Made by a program: the position numbers and the translations under genes. From the NCBI RefSeq assembly GCF_003576645.1, contig NC_044924.1, positions 1,674,047 through 1,738,046 of the forward strand: 64,000 bases of DNA, read 5' to 3'. Below are positions 1-11,800 of this stretch, one piece after another. The DNA is from Ipomoea triloba (Eukaryota > Streptophyta > Magnoliopsida > Solanales > Convolvulaceae). The notes beneath the pieces were generated by a model. That model was not told the DNA's origin and did not search any database. It worked only from the letters and a program-made list of their open reading frames with translations. Positions within the stretch are counted from its first letter, which is position 1. Every line of letters begins with the position of its first letter.

Positions 1-81
1 CACAACTTAGCACAAACTAAGAAAGTTATAGATCGACATCATAGAATGAAAGTATATTGGGGTAGATATATATATACTTAC

Positions 82-1774
82 TCTGCACCATTGTTGTGGT
101 AGATTTTCACCATTTAGACTCAGTAAACTTTCCTCGTTACACACCGGTTCTAGAATTTGTGCCATATTAATCTTCTCAGTGCACTACACAAAAAACCACA
201 CCCACCTATAGTTATATGGATCCGGGTTGAAGACAAATTCAACATTCTTTTATGAAAAAAAAAAATGGAGCTAAATGCTAATAACCTTTGATACTCTTTG
301 AAGATCATATTGACATCTTGAGCTCTGTGGATGCTCATTTATGTAATTTCCATTGCAACTTTCTTTCGTGGACTGCATATATAGCAGAAGTCTATGAAAC
401 CAAGCAGACAGGAAAGCTCAAATGGCTTAAATAAGTACACAAATACTACCTTGTACAGATTGTCTGATAAAAACCCCATTCGATAGCCATACTCCATTCT
501 ATTATTGAGGTCTGAAAATCGGTCAGTCAATGGATTGCCTTCTATATACCCCTAAACCATGCATTCAAATATTTATATAACCCGAAAAATCATGAGCAAC
601 ATTAACTAAGAAGAACATATGAGACGGGAGAGAAGGGGTCGAGATGTACTTTCATATTTAGTCGCGGCTCAATTCCGGATTCTAAACCTACCAAGACAAA
701 CAAACAACAACATAAGCTAATTAAGAAGATCATTGGAATGCAAATTGGAGAAAACAAGGTGAACTAGCTAACTACCATCATATATATTGCGAACAACCAG
801 TGGAACAGTGATTCCAGAATAGGAATCTCCACCAACATACAATGGATTGCTAAGGAATGTAGGATGGTCCAGGAGCCACTGCAGTTCACATAAAAGCACA
901 TAATATAAATCCTCAATCTCCCCCAAAATCTGCTAAATTGGAACAAAAATTAGAAATATAATTGTGTTACCTGTACGAGGAAACTATAAGTATGTTGTGC
1001 AGATAAGGTATCATTAGTCTTGTAAGCATCTGATGTTTGTGCATAGGAATATCCAGTTCCAACTGGTTGATCCACAAATATGATGTTGGCCACCTAGTTA
1101 ATATGTAAAGGGTTTTGTTAGCTACTCTCACAATTCAACACAAACAGAATCTATCTGTCTGAAATTGGGAGTAATGTTAAAGATGATAAAGATTGAAAAC
1201 CTAACTAACTAACTAACTAACCTTGGTCCATGCATAGGGGTTCAACTTCAAAGCTGGGATGTCCCCAGTGGAATTTGCATAGTTAATGGTCAAAGGACCT
1301 TCAAATCAAGAAAACATAAATAAATTAAACCCCAAGGGTTTTGGAGTTTTAATAATGTAATTAAGGTATGTATGACATAATAATGACAGAAATAAGAATG
1401 AGATCATACCAATTTCATAGAAGAGGGCAGAGAGTCCAGAGCAACTTGGACCACCAGTGAGCCATAGTAAGAGTGGGTCAGTTTCTGGGCTCTTCTCAGA
1501 TTCAATGAAATAGTAAAACAGTTGAATTTCTTGAGATTCTCCCACACCTATGTAACTAAAACAAGAAACCAAAAAACAAAATCATAAAATAGACAAGGAG
1601 ACAGTAGAGAGGCAGAAAGAAAGGAAGAATGAAAGAAAAGGGGTACCCAGTTTGGAGTTTGAATGGAAGTTTTCCTGGGAAACCAGGCAAAGTTTCAACC
1701 ACCGCATGTGAAAACAACGTTGGAGCCGAAAACATTAGCAGCAACGAAAGGATTTCCAATGTTGATGAGGCCAT
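82..1774 (-). CDS. Serine carboxypeptidase-like protein (SCPL), 5' part, runs off the left edge
   Basis: Nine exons can be joined in frame on the minus strand: 1647-1774, 1420-1555, 1222-1298, 971-1093, 776-878, 650-687, 450-551, 286-372 and 82-171, all with GT-AG borders. Positions 1-81 are intron, so the 3' exons, with the catalytic Asp and His, lie outside. Seen: an N-terminal hydrophobic signal peptide; the oxyanion-hole region [22 protein letters not shown]; and GDSYSG, which holds the catalytic Ser. The 38-bp exon at 650-687 is easy to miss but restores the frame. The family is secreted or vacuolar alpha/beta hydrolases. The GGPSCSG form resembles plant SCPL acyltransferases, which use 1-O-glucose esters, but peptidase versus acyltransferase activity cannot be settled from this part. 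A broken copy lies upstream at 3212-4042. Confidence 0.9.
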
Positions 1775-1829
1775 GATGAGAAAGGCTTATCCAGCTAGCC
1801 TACACTGCAACATCTCATTTCATGGAGCA

Positions 1830-3211
1830 TTTAAATATTTAATAATGCTCCCATCCCTCCATTTCCAGATACTGAGACACTGAGCATGACTGTACCATAC
1901 ATTCCGTCGCGCTTCAAAAGACTTTTTTTTTTTTTTCTTATAAAGTAACCCCGTAATATATGCTTAAAAGTGTGCATTAATTTTAAGTAAATAAATTCAA
2001 TGCGATAAGTTCAATCGTGTGATCTTTTAAGTAGAGGTGTCAAACAGACATGTTAGTCCTCCCGTCCAGGTTCGGTCCATTTAGACCAGTCTGATCCGAT
2101 CCATTTATTATAATTTAAGACTAGCTCGTTTTATACTACGAACATGATTGAACTTTACTTTTTAGTTTATAGACCGATCCAACTCGTTGGCACGTACAAT
2201 TTTTCAAAGAGAATAATAATAATTACTGGTAATAAATATTCTTATCATAGATATGAGAAAATCTAGGCCATTCATATTATTGATCCAGAAGGCTACTCAG
2301 AATAGAAAGCCATTCAACTACCCGGTGGGTACCAACCAAACAAGTAAATACCGGCATTGGGTCGGTCAGCTGCCCAGCTGGTTCACCTTTGAATCTTTTG
2401 GATTTATTCACAACTTTTCTTTTCTTTTCTTTTTCTTTTTTGCAATTATTTTTTTGTAACTCTGATTTTTTTTTTTGATGAAATTAGACTATATCTTGCA
2501 CCATATGATCCACCATAAATCTATGAAGAGGTAAATCACTAAATCGAGTCAATTTAGTTTTGAAATTCAACATAAAACTATATATTTCTAGTTAGAATAT
2601 ATGAACAAATTATATAAGTGAGAATTGATATACATAAAAATAATATTATTAGTATATAATAAAAAATTAGGGTGCATAAAAATAATATTATAGATGCTTA
2701 AAAACATGCAATTTTAAACATGTTATATTTTTTCTATTACGGAATGATGCACGGAAAATTATTGATCACTCAATTGATTTGTGTAACGGTACAAGGATGA
2801 TCATTACTAAACTTGAAAATCATGGTTTAAAAGCAAATGTATTATTTGAAAGTAGTGCAAGTCATAAAATCTTGATTCAAAAAATGTCATTAACTTCATC
2901 ATACTTCAAATTGTCTTTTAAATTATTAAAAAAAAATTCCCTCAAGCATTTTTTTAAGAGTTGTCAACACAAATGATTTGAAGATTTTGATTTGTGACAA
3001 GTAGAGCACCCAAATGAATTCCACATCAAACATTGCATGTATATAAAGATATTTATCCAAAATTTGTAAAACTTTAATATACTATTTAATTACTCCGTAA
3101 TTTTTTTATACACTTCTATAATGATTTTTCATTTTTCTAATGCATCCCTTAATTCACCATATCATAATGGTTTCCGTGCATCACAGAGTATGATGCTAGT
3201 TACATATATAA
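1830..3211. other. Intergenic, AT-rich, with one helicase relic
   Basis: No intact gene is visible. The stretch has pyrimidine and poly-T tracts (1920-1937, 2415-2478) and many AT-rich blocks. The only coding-like piece is the PIF1/Helitron-type helicase relic listed separately at 2773-2990. Confidence 0.6.
2773..2990 (+). pseudogene. Relic of a PIF1-like/Helitron helicase C-terminal region
   Basis: The translation begins LCNGTRMIITKLENHGLKA and continues through a segment like VLFESSASHKILIQKMSLTS. Plant PIF1-type helicases, including those of Helitrons, carry a matching LCNGTR(L/M)(I/V)(V/I)T block followed by a (I/L)PR(M/I)xLTPS block. Here the reading then degenerates and stops. No upstream Walker motifs and no downstream NKSQGQ motif were found, so this is a short transposon fossil. 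The family match is by remembered pattern only. Confidence 0.5.
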
Positions 3212-4042
3212 TCAAAGAAGATAATTGGTAAGCCATCTCTGAAGCACTGAAAGGCATTGGTGTGGCTTATATTATGTTGCTGTATGACCTGCTCCCTGTT
3301 GGGAAAAGAAGAAATGAATGATAATTACTGCACTAATTACATTCAAGTGTTGTTAAATTGTAAGATTAATGTTTGTTTTAATATTGTCTTACCTTTACAA
3401 TTGCGTATATCAGCTCATACTCATTCTGTGAATACTTCATGGTTTATCTGCATTATATTATATTCATCAACATCACAGCACCAGCCCCCATTAATAATGT
3501 ATACCTGCATTAATAATGTATATTAGAAAAATCCCAAGTTAAAACAACATATCATACCCACCCTGCAACTTGATCTTCAAAAAACCAAGATCTCCACTCG
3601 TCTTCAACCCCAACTTTTAACGACTCTATCCATTCTTCGGTGCTCACATGAGAAATAACCATGTCATGACTACACTTAGAAAATTAGCTTCTAAAAATCA
3701 TGGTTGAGGTTGAAAGACAAGAGACAACAGCAGCTAGAAAGTGTCAACCTACAGATTAGAACTCTGACAAGATTTGTTGGTGAAACAAGAGTGCTTTGGG
3801 CATCATAAATGTATGCCTCATTTCTCTCCAGGCCAGTGTCATATCTCATGCTCTCATTGCATCTGATCCACTCTGTTATTGATTTCTGTTGGCAACCAAA
3901 TATTCACACCATCATCTTTGTAAACTTTTATTTGTTTCATTTCTTATGAATGTATGGTTAATACCATTTACTCACTACACATACCTCACACACATGAAGT
4001 GCTTTCTCGATAATTTTATTATTTGCCCAAATGGAAGAGTAC
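3212..4042 (-). pseudogene. Decayed tandem SCPL copy (C-terminal exons only)
   Basis: Five exon-like blocks in order on the minus strand match the C-terminal half of SCPL proteins: 3985-4042 (WANNKIIEKALHV), 3753-3885 (TEWIRCNES), 3563-3669 (SHDMVISHVSTEEWIESL), 3393-3447 (TMKYSQNEYELIYAIVK) and 3212-3295 (GAGHTAT then YKPHQCLSVLQRWL). Splice-like borders survive between them. Two nonsense codons are visible. One sits at the junction where the family has VAGY-T (Tyr replaced by TAA). The other is a TAA at 3272-3274 just after the catalytic-His motif GHTA. No N-terminal exons were found between 4043 and 4440. It lies in the same orientation upstream of the SCPL gene at 82-1774, so it is best read as a truncated tandem duplicate. 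Confidence 0.8.
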
Positions 4043-4456
4043 ACATACTAACAGTTCCTATCAACCACATATTAGCATCAAAATTCAAGTAATTTCTTTT
4101 TCACAATCTCAATTCTATCTTGAATCAGAAGGCCATAACTATTTGACATAAACGACATGTAAATCACAAATAAAATTGAATAAAAGAGATGTCAGAGAAG
4201 TAAGAATTTGAAAATACTGATAATTATAGGTATCAAACATTCCATTGATACTACCAAACATCTTACAGCATGCATTGTGTTTGCCATTCTCAGGGGAAAA
4301 GATTTCAGCTTTTCAAAACTTTGCATTTTTCTTCCCAGATTGTACAAAATCTAAAACAAAAAGTGTACTTCCCTGACCCGAAGATAGTTATCAGAACAAC
4401 AATCCTTCTCTCAGACAAAAACACAAACACCTGAGAAGCAGAGCTTGAGCACCCCG

Positions 4457-4930
4457 CTACTCTTCATCATCACCCAAACCATCGCCGTCATACCCACCCC
4501 CCATTTCACAGACCCTTTCCCATATCCTTTTCTCCACCGGCACAACCGACAGCCTGGGCTGCCGGAAAAGCCCAAACCCTTTCAACCCTAGATCCCTTTT
4601 CATCTCCGCCAAGTCCACGGGCCTTCTCATCTCCCCCACGGCCTTCACATCCACCGCTCCGCCGCCGTCCTCGCTCTCCTCATCCCCGTACCAGGCGCGG
4701 ACCACAGAGACCACTCCCACCACTCGCCGCGCTCTGCTGCCGGAATGGTAGAAGAAGCAGAGGTCCCCCACGCGCATCGCCTTCATGTTCTTCTGCGCTT
4801 GCTTGTTCTTCACCCCGTCCCACTTGGATAAACCCTCGTTGGCCGATTGGTCCTCCCACGACCACTCTCCCGGCTCCGTTTTCAGCAGCCAGTACTCACT
4901 TCTCTCGCCCATCTTCCCGTAACCGCTCAT
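4457..4930 (-). CDS. EVE-domain protein, thymocyte nuclear protein 1-like
   Basis: Single-exon gene of 157 codons starting at a true ATG. The N-terminus reads YWLLKTEPGEWSWEDQ, followed by WDGVKNKQAQKNMKAMRVGD and LCFFYHSG. This is the signature of the EVE/THYN1 family, a PUA-like fold thought to bind modified nucleic acid bases. The C-terminus is short and acidic (DGLGDDEE). The gene is GC-rich compared with its surroundings, which is common for short intronless plant genes. Exact function in plants is not established. A TATA-like box lies about 30 bp upstream at 4957-4966. Confidence 0.9.
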   Translation of the reverse strand: MSGYGKMGERSEYWLLKTEPGEWSWEDQSANEGLSKWDGVKNKQAQKNMKAMRVGDLCFFYHSGSRARRVVGVVSVVRAWYGDEESEDGGGAVDVKAVGEMRRPVDLAEMKRDLGLKGFGLFRQPRLSVVPVEKRIWERVCEMGGGYDGDGLGDDEE

Positions 4931-4956
4931 GCTTCAGCGGGAAGAAGAGAAGAACC

Positions 4957-4966
4957 CTTATATATA
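4957..4966 (-). promoter_or_regulatory. TATA-like box of the EVE-domain gene
   Basis: Reads TATATATAAG on the minus strand, 27 bp before the ATG at 4930. It implies a very short 5' leader if used. Confidence 0.45.
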
Positions 4967-5043
4967 CGTTCATTTTTGGCGCGAAAATACCGTCCTTTCT
5001 TCCGACCGGAAAAAAAAAAAATCTTTTCACAATTCATTCACTT

Positions 5044-5186
5044 TTGTTATGCCATGACCGGGTCCACCTTACAATGGGTCAATGTGAACTCTGATCTTGT
5101 TTACAATTTTAAAATTGTCTCACAATTTTAAAATTGTGAATGGATTTATCTTGTAAGGTGGACCTAGATCCATAGTATAATTTGGG
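5044..5186. mobile_element. MITE, family 1, copy A (143 bp)
   Basis: Ends are inverted repeats containing GGTCCACCTTACAA. The inside holds two copies of the palindrome ACAATTTTAAAATTGT. It is flanked by the direct repeat ATTCACTT at 5036-5043 and 5187-5194, a target-site duplication. The ends resemble the elements at 27363-27581 and 63205-63366. Confidence 0.75.
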
Positions 5187-5194
5187 ATTCACTT

Positions 5195-5857
5195 ATTGAC
5201 CTAACAAAAGTACGAAACAAGCATTTTATTTTCTTCCCATAAAGGTTGAATCTCTCGTCCTAAGAATATAAATCATGGTAACTCAACTGAATACAGAAAC
5301 TAGACTTTTGCTTATTGCGCACAACTTTGAAAAGCTATTCTCACAATACGCTGATAAGACTCGATCTTTGGTCTTTCTTCGTAAATTTTACCCCTGTGAC
5401 CAACTAAACTGCATATACGGACAAAATTATTATTTTTCATTATTTGCTTAAAATTTAGTCACAGTGACTAAAAATTAAGTCAAAAAGAACAAATGTAAAG
5501 GATTTAAAAGTCGTGAAACTAAATGTAAAAAATTAATAGCCGGCGACTAAATGTAAATAAATAAATGAAAACTCCTTCAAAACTGAAGTTCAAAACCTTA
5601 TCCCTTTCATTCAATACTTATCCAGGTTTACAATGGCAAATGCAGAAATATTTGAAGCAAACAAATTAATGGAGAATTCTACTCTTGACAACAGTTTGTT
5701 TCACTACTTGCAACAAGGTGACTCTGACTCTACAGTTTGGGGGGTTTTACTTATACAGCTAGTTGTATGAATTGAGTAAGACAACAGATCTAGCCAACAT
5801 TGCCTGACTGTATATACAAAGCCGGCCGGAGAAGAAACCATAGCCAGATTGAGCTAC
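5195..5857. other. Intergenic plus probable PRP40A 3' UTR
   Basis: AT-rich sequence without coding signal. The right-hand part (about 5640-5857) directly follows the PRP40A stop codon on the minus strand and is probably its 3' untranslated region. Confidence 0.5.
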
Positions 5858-8800
5858 CTACCGCACTTCCCCGTCCTCGCCATCCTTGTAATCCTCATAT
5901 TCGCCGCTTCTATGAGAACTGCTCCTGTGATCTCTCTTGTGTTTCTTGTGCTGCCCCTCGGGTTTTGTTTCCCACTCTCCCTATCATATAACCAGTTATA
6001 TTTATGCATACGGAGGAGCATGAACGGTTCAAAATATAATATAAGAGTGTTACCTGTTTCAACTTCTTGTGGTCGCTACTGTGTCGGTGAGAGCTCCTTG
6101 ACCGATCCTTTTCGCCTTCGTCTACACTTGCATCGTCCATGGAACTGGAATGCCGCTTTCGGTGTTTCTTGTCTCTGTCACTTCCTGTTCTTCTCGAGTC
6201 TTCAATACTGTATGATTCTGTCTTATCGCTGTCTGTACTTTCTTTTCTACCCCTATCTTTGCCTCCCCTGCTGCTTTCATCTCCTCTATCTTTTTCCCTT
6301 CCATGTTTTTCTTTCTTGTCCCCGTCTTTTCGGTCTTTCTCCTTCCTGGCCTGCACCATAAGAAAATCATACTCGTAATGCAATTCAGTACTAAAGGCTC
6401 TAGTCTTTGCACTATATATGAAGAAAGCTTTCGTGAAGTAAGTGGAGCAAGCGGGGAGATGATTTTTAAACCTTCTCATCCCGACGTTTTCGTTCTTTCT
6501 CTTTTGCCTTTTCTTTTAGTTCTGAAACAAATTTATCAAAAACCTCCTGCAAAAAGCCCTCTTCATTCATCTTCCTGTATGTAGGCATCAGACAGGGAGA
6601 GTCAGATTTTCATGGCTAAAAAGTGACACCGAGAATCAAAAGTCTCGCTCTCGATCACTATTCTGACAAAATTAACATACAAGCTAAAGAAGCTGTCTTG
6701 CCTGTCCTCGAGTAATGGTTTACAGTCCTCCCATCTTGACGATGCAGTGATTTCCTACAATTATATCAATGGATAAAAGGAATGGTGTTATTAGATCAAC
6801 AGCCACAATATGATAAGAGCATTAGAGGGATTTACAACTTATGCACCTTAGAATCACATAAAAGTTCATAGAAGTCATCTGCAAGGCGTTTACGTCTTTT
6901 AACTTCTTTCTCTTCTTTTTCCTTGGCCCTTTCCATCAACTCTTCAAAAACAAGCTTTTAACACAAAGTATGAACATCAGATTGAGAAATATAAGAGGAT
7001 CTGAGACAGGAAGAAGCTAAGAATTATTATTATTATTCTATAGGTAGAAATGAAGAGGAAAAATATACCTTTAAGTTAGTATCTGATATAGGTGGCGAGC
7101 TAATATCTACTGAAATTGCAGCCTTCAAGTCTTCAAAGGTCCAGCTTGATGTCAGAGAAATCTGAAAGTATAGAGTATAGACAACTTAGAATGCTGTAGT
7201 AAATGAGAATGTCCAAAAACACAAGACAAGACCAAAAGGAATAATTACCTCACGCATTTTAACTGCATCTCTTATACGGGCCTTGTCATCGAGATACTGC
7301 AGAATGCACAGAATTAAACATAAATGCAAAGAAACATATCATTATACCCCAAGTTTCATAGAATATATCACTAACTGCACGGGCGATTTATATTCTAATT
7401 ACTTTCACAGCAATTTACCTGCTTCTCCAGCTCCTCGGCAACATCTTCAAACAAATCTTTTGCTGTCGACCCTGTGGTGTTGGATGACACAGCAATGTAC
7501 GCAGGTGAATCTTTAACCTACAAATGGGACGAACTTTAGAAGAAGAAAAAAAAAATTATATTAAGAGGGTCACTCTCATGGGACAGAGAAGTAACCCACC
7601 TTCGTGCTATAGTCACGCCAGTGAGTTCTGACTGTAAGAGAACCTTCAGCAACATGCTCTTCCATTAGTTTGCGGAACTCATCACGGTTTTTACGTTCTG
7701 TTTTCCTCAACTCCTCCTATTTTGTGTGTGTGTGAGAGAGAGAGAGAGAAATAGAGAAGGAAGAAATTATATGAGCAAAACAAGAAGTGAAGTTCTGAAT
7801 TCGAGCTAGTTATTATTTACGGAGTACTAATTTACCATTCGCAACTTCCTCTGCTCATCTTCATCCCTCTCTAAATCACGTATATACTCCTAACATACAC
7901 CAAAATTAGTTTAAATTAGTACTAATAACTTTAGTCTAGTACAACTCTTGTATGGTAAGATAAAGTTGCTCCATAGAAAAGCAACTTAGGATTACCTGAA
8001 ATATTTCCAAGCGCTCAAATTTCTCAAGGCGTGAGGACCTTTCATCAGCCTCTAAGCGGTCTTGGACCCTCCGCCATTGACTGCTTGCCTGGAGCAACAA
8101 GATAGGGAATGAGATAAGTGCTATTCTTTCCAAAGAAAACATGTTTCTGTGAAGTACAATATATTCAATGAACATTGTACCTTAATGAAGTCACAGGATT
8201 TCAAAAATTCCAAGTATTCTATTCTATTTCGCTTGTTCTCCTCCAATGCCTTTGCTCTTTCCTGATCAAAAACCAATAGGAGGCTAATTATAGAAAAGAT
8301 CATTTTTTTAACAAGTAACCATAAAATGGAACACTGGGGGTGTCTTCGATTTACAAGTACCATAAAAGTTTCCATGAACCAAAGCTGCATATCATAAACT
8401 ATTGATCTTTAACACATCAACAATAGGCAAGTACCAGCTAGAAAAATTTAAAGCGAGTCAGTTTATCTATGAATGTCACTCCATATTCTGCTAGAGAAAG
8501 CATTTTTTTTTTAATGTTCGACCTAGTACGCAAAGCCCCTCATCAAGCAAGGTATGGGGAAAGATGTAAGCAGCATCCATGACCTAGTGATGAATGGGTG
8601 AATACTATGACATTTTACCAGGCACAACCTTAGAATGCACTTAAGGACTTTAGAAAAGAATTAGACTTCAACAAAAGCTGTAGAACCACGGAATTGCAAA
8701 TAGTAAGTAAAAAATAAATTCACACAATGAATAAGATTTTTGCAACCAGAGGGCTCAAAAATTTATAAAACAAACACTTCAGTTCCTTTTTCCCTGTGAT

Positions 8801-11800
8801 GAGAAGTTCACCTTTTTATCAAGTTCTTCTATGTAATCTTGATAAAGATCCTCACGGTCCTTTGCTCGTTCAACAGCTTTATAACGTTCATCATTTTCAA
8901 AGATAGATATTGCTTTACTGAAGAACCAACAAGACAATGGTTAGGCAATAAAAACAATACAATATTGACCATAACCTAAAAGAACCTTTAGAGATAACAC
9001 TGCTATATAAGAACAATGACCAAAAACTGTTTAAATTTTTAAACGTTAAAGAATAAGAACACTTAGAAGAACAAGATAATCTACACAGTAGAATAGAAAT
9101 ACAGACCTCCATCTCATGGAAGATGTTAGCTCTTTGGATTCCTGCAGCAATTTGAAAAAGAACAAGGTTTGTGAAGAAATTTTAAAGTTCACATGTTTTC
9201 AGATGAATGATAACTGAAAGCTCTTACAATATGAAATTGTAAAAGTATGTTCTTACTTCTAACATCTTTTTGAAATCTTCTCGTGCTTTTTTCTGTCTGG
9301 CACGCCTCTCCTCTGCTTCAAGTTTTTTCTTTTGTCCCACATACTAGAAGATGGAGCATAAGATTCATTGACATGTAGCAAGAAAGTGAAGGTAAATAAA
9401 CATTCATAAGATACTATATGAACAGTTAATGCTCTTGTGAGAGGACTTACCTCATTAAAAGCCTGCTTCCGCTCAGAAAGCGATTTTAGAGCACCATATC
9501 TTCTATCAGTAATTATTGCTCTCATGGCCTAACAATTTTAATGAACATGTAAATAAGCTACTCAAATGGATTAGCAAGCATTAGAAAAACCCAATTAACC
9601 TGATCCCAGTTCCAGTCAGTCCCAACACCCGCAGAATCTAGAAGAGCTTTAAATGCATTCTTTGCTTCCTAAAATAAAGAAAGAAAAAAGTTAGTGCAAG
9701 ACTAAAAATAAGAAGACAGAGTTGATGTTACTCAATAACATCTTCCTGATTAAGCAAAGACAAGCTAAAATTTTGGGGGGCACAAACAAGAGATTCACAA
9801 AGGCCAAAGCATAAGAAAAGAAACAGAGTTCACCAGTTTGCTCTCATAAACTAAGGGTGATGCCTCAGCCATTTTCTCGTCTGATGAAGTAGCACTTCCC
9901 TTTTCAGAAATTCCAGCACTTTTTTCAACTTCCTAAAACACAGGAGAAAAATAAGTGAAAAACAAGCCACGACACTACTTTTTTATTTTAAAGACATCAA
10001 CTTATCATCAATGACGGGTCTAGAATATAATTCTTCAATAAACCTGCGTCTTTCCTGGAGAACCTCCATCTGTATTAGTTGCAGCATCAAGAGCTGATGA
10101 AATCTCAGTAGTAGTCCTGCAAAAATTTATGTAACAGTGAACACGAATTCTTGACAGCTGCAAAACTTACGCTATGATTTATGAAGTTGAAAAATGCAAT
10201 ACATCTGTGGTGTGACTGAATCAGCAGCTGGTGTTACTGACACTCCATGTCCATCTGACTTGGCAACAACTGGTGAGGCAGCTTTGGTAGGAGTCTGCAC
10301 AGCAACCGAGTCACTTGGTGTGCTAGATGCATTATCTGGTAGGCTTGACAATTCTGAAGTGACTACTGGTGCCACTGGTATTGGGCTTGCCCCTGCTACT
10401 TGAGGTAAGACTGATGAACCCTCTGTTTTTGGAGAATATGCTTTGGCACTAGAAAAAGATATTGTATCCGGAGCATGAGCGAGACCAGTCTTTTCATGTT
10501 CTAATGCCTTGATTGGCTCCACCTTGACCTGCTCACGAGCCAACTGAGTTCCCATATTTGGAGAAGAACAAAAAGCATCCAAGAACCCCAACCACAAAGA
10601 GAACAATTATCAGCTCTTGCATTAAGGTAAGTAAGAAAACTAATCATAACTAATTATTAGGTTTTATCAGCTCAAACGACCTTTAACTCATCAGGCATTG
10701 CCCATTTCGACACCTTGGTAACCTTGTTGTAGTAGTACCTAAAGAGTATCCATGTTTATAAATTTAAGCATCAATTATACATATGAAAAGTAGCTTTCAA
10801 AGAACAGGTTTCAAGGGAAAAAGAAAAAGGATGGAAAAACTTTTTTACACACTTTTTGCCAATAGGACTAGTACATTCTCTCCAGTCAGTGGTTGCATCA
10901 GCCCTCTGTCACCAATGAAAAAAGATTATGTGAGAAGCAGCAAGAGTACAAAGAGAACAAACTGGTCATTTCTAGTTCTAAGATGCCAAAAGGAAAATAA
11001 ATAGCAGATTGGGGTAGTCGCCTGGTGATACCAATGTATAAATACTAAAAACTGTTGATGAAAGTAGATACATATTTTCACTAGCTACTGCCAAAACATT
11101 CATCCTGGGCTATCTTAATTCAGACAGAATAATGAGAAAAACCAATCAAAACAGTTAACAGAATATAAATAACACCAAACTTCTAACATGGAAGATAGAA
11201 GAACACTTGAAATTTGCATGTCCAAGAAGAGTATTGGGCATGTGATCCAAAACAAACAAACAAACAAAAAAGCAATGATGAAACTACTAGTACTGTGATG
11301 CAAGCGTATATAAGCAAAAAATAAAACTCGCCATCACTTGGTAAAAAATGAATAAATAAAAGCCCACTCCTCAAAGTACAGAGATTAAACTTGCTTCCCA
11401 AACTAGGCAGTTTGTTGTTAGGTAAAAAAAGCATTCAAACAGAATTTTATTTCTCTTTTTGTGGTAGAAAAGGGTGTTGCCACAAATGGGAAGCAGCAGG
11501 CAAGATAGACAAATAATGAACAACAATAATTCCTAAACATTGGTGCTTTTCCCGAATGCTCACAAGCCCACTTCCCAAGGACAACTCATGCATGCAAAAA
11601 GTACAAGAAATAAAAGCCATGCCTCAATTGCAGTCATCAAATCCAGAGGTTTCTCCCAGCTAGAGATCTTTGTCCTTCTGTTGTAGTAATATCTGCACAG
11701 ATCAGTTGGTATGAGTTACAAATGTGGGTTATTTCGCAGAATTAATATAATGCAATGATTACTAGAGCTGTGGAATTAATAATGCCTGAACAAAGCACAA

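Noticed and set aside
2040..2200. Possible repeat with GGTTCGGTCCATTTAGACC text
   Set aside because: Resembles common plant intergenic repeats, but no ends, duplication or second copy in this window could be shown.
5849..6361. 170-codon Leu/Phe/Ser-rich frame on the plus strand
   Set aside because: Antisense shadow of the charged C-terminal exons of PRP40A; its composition is what the reverse complement of Lys/Arg/Asp/Glu codons gives.
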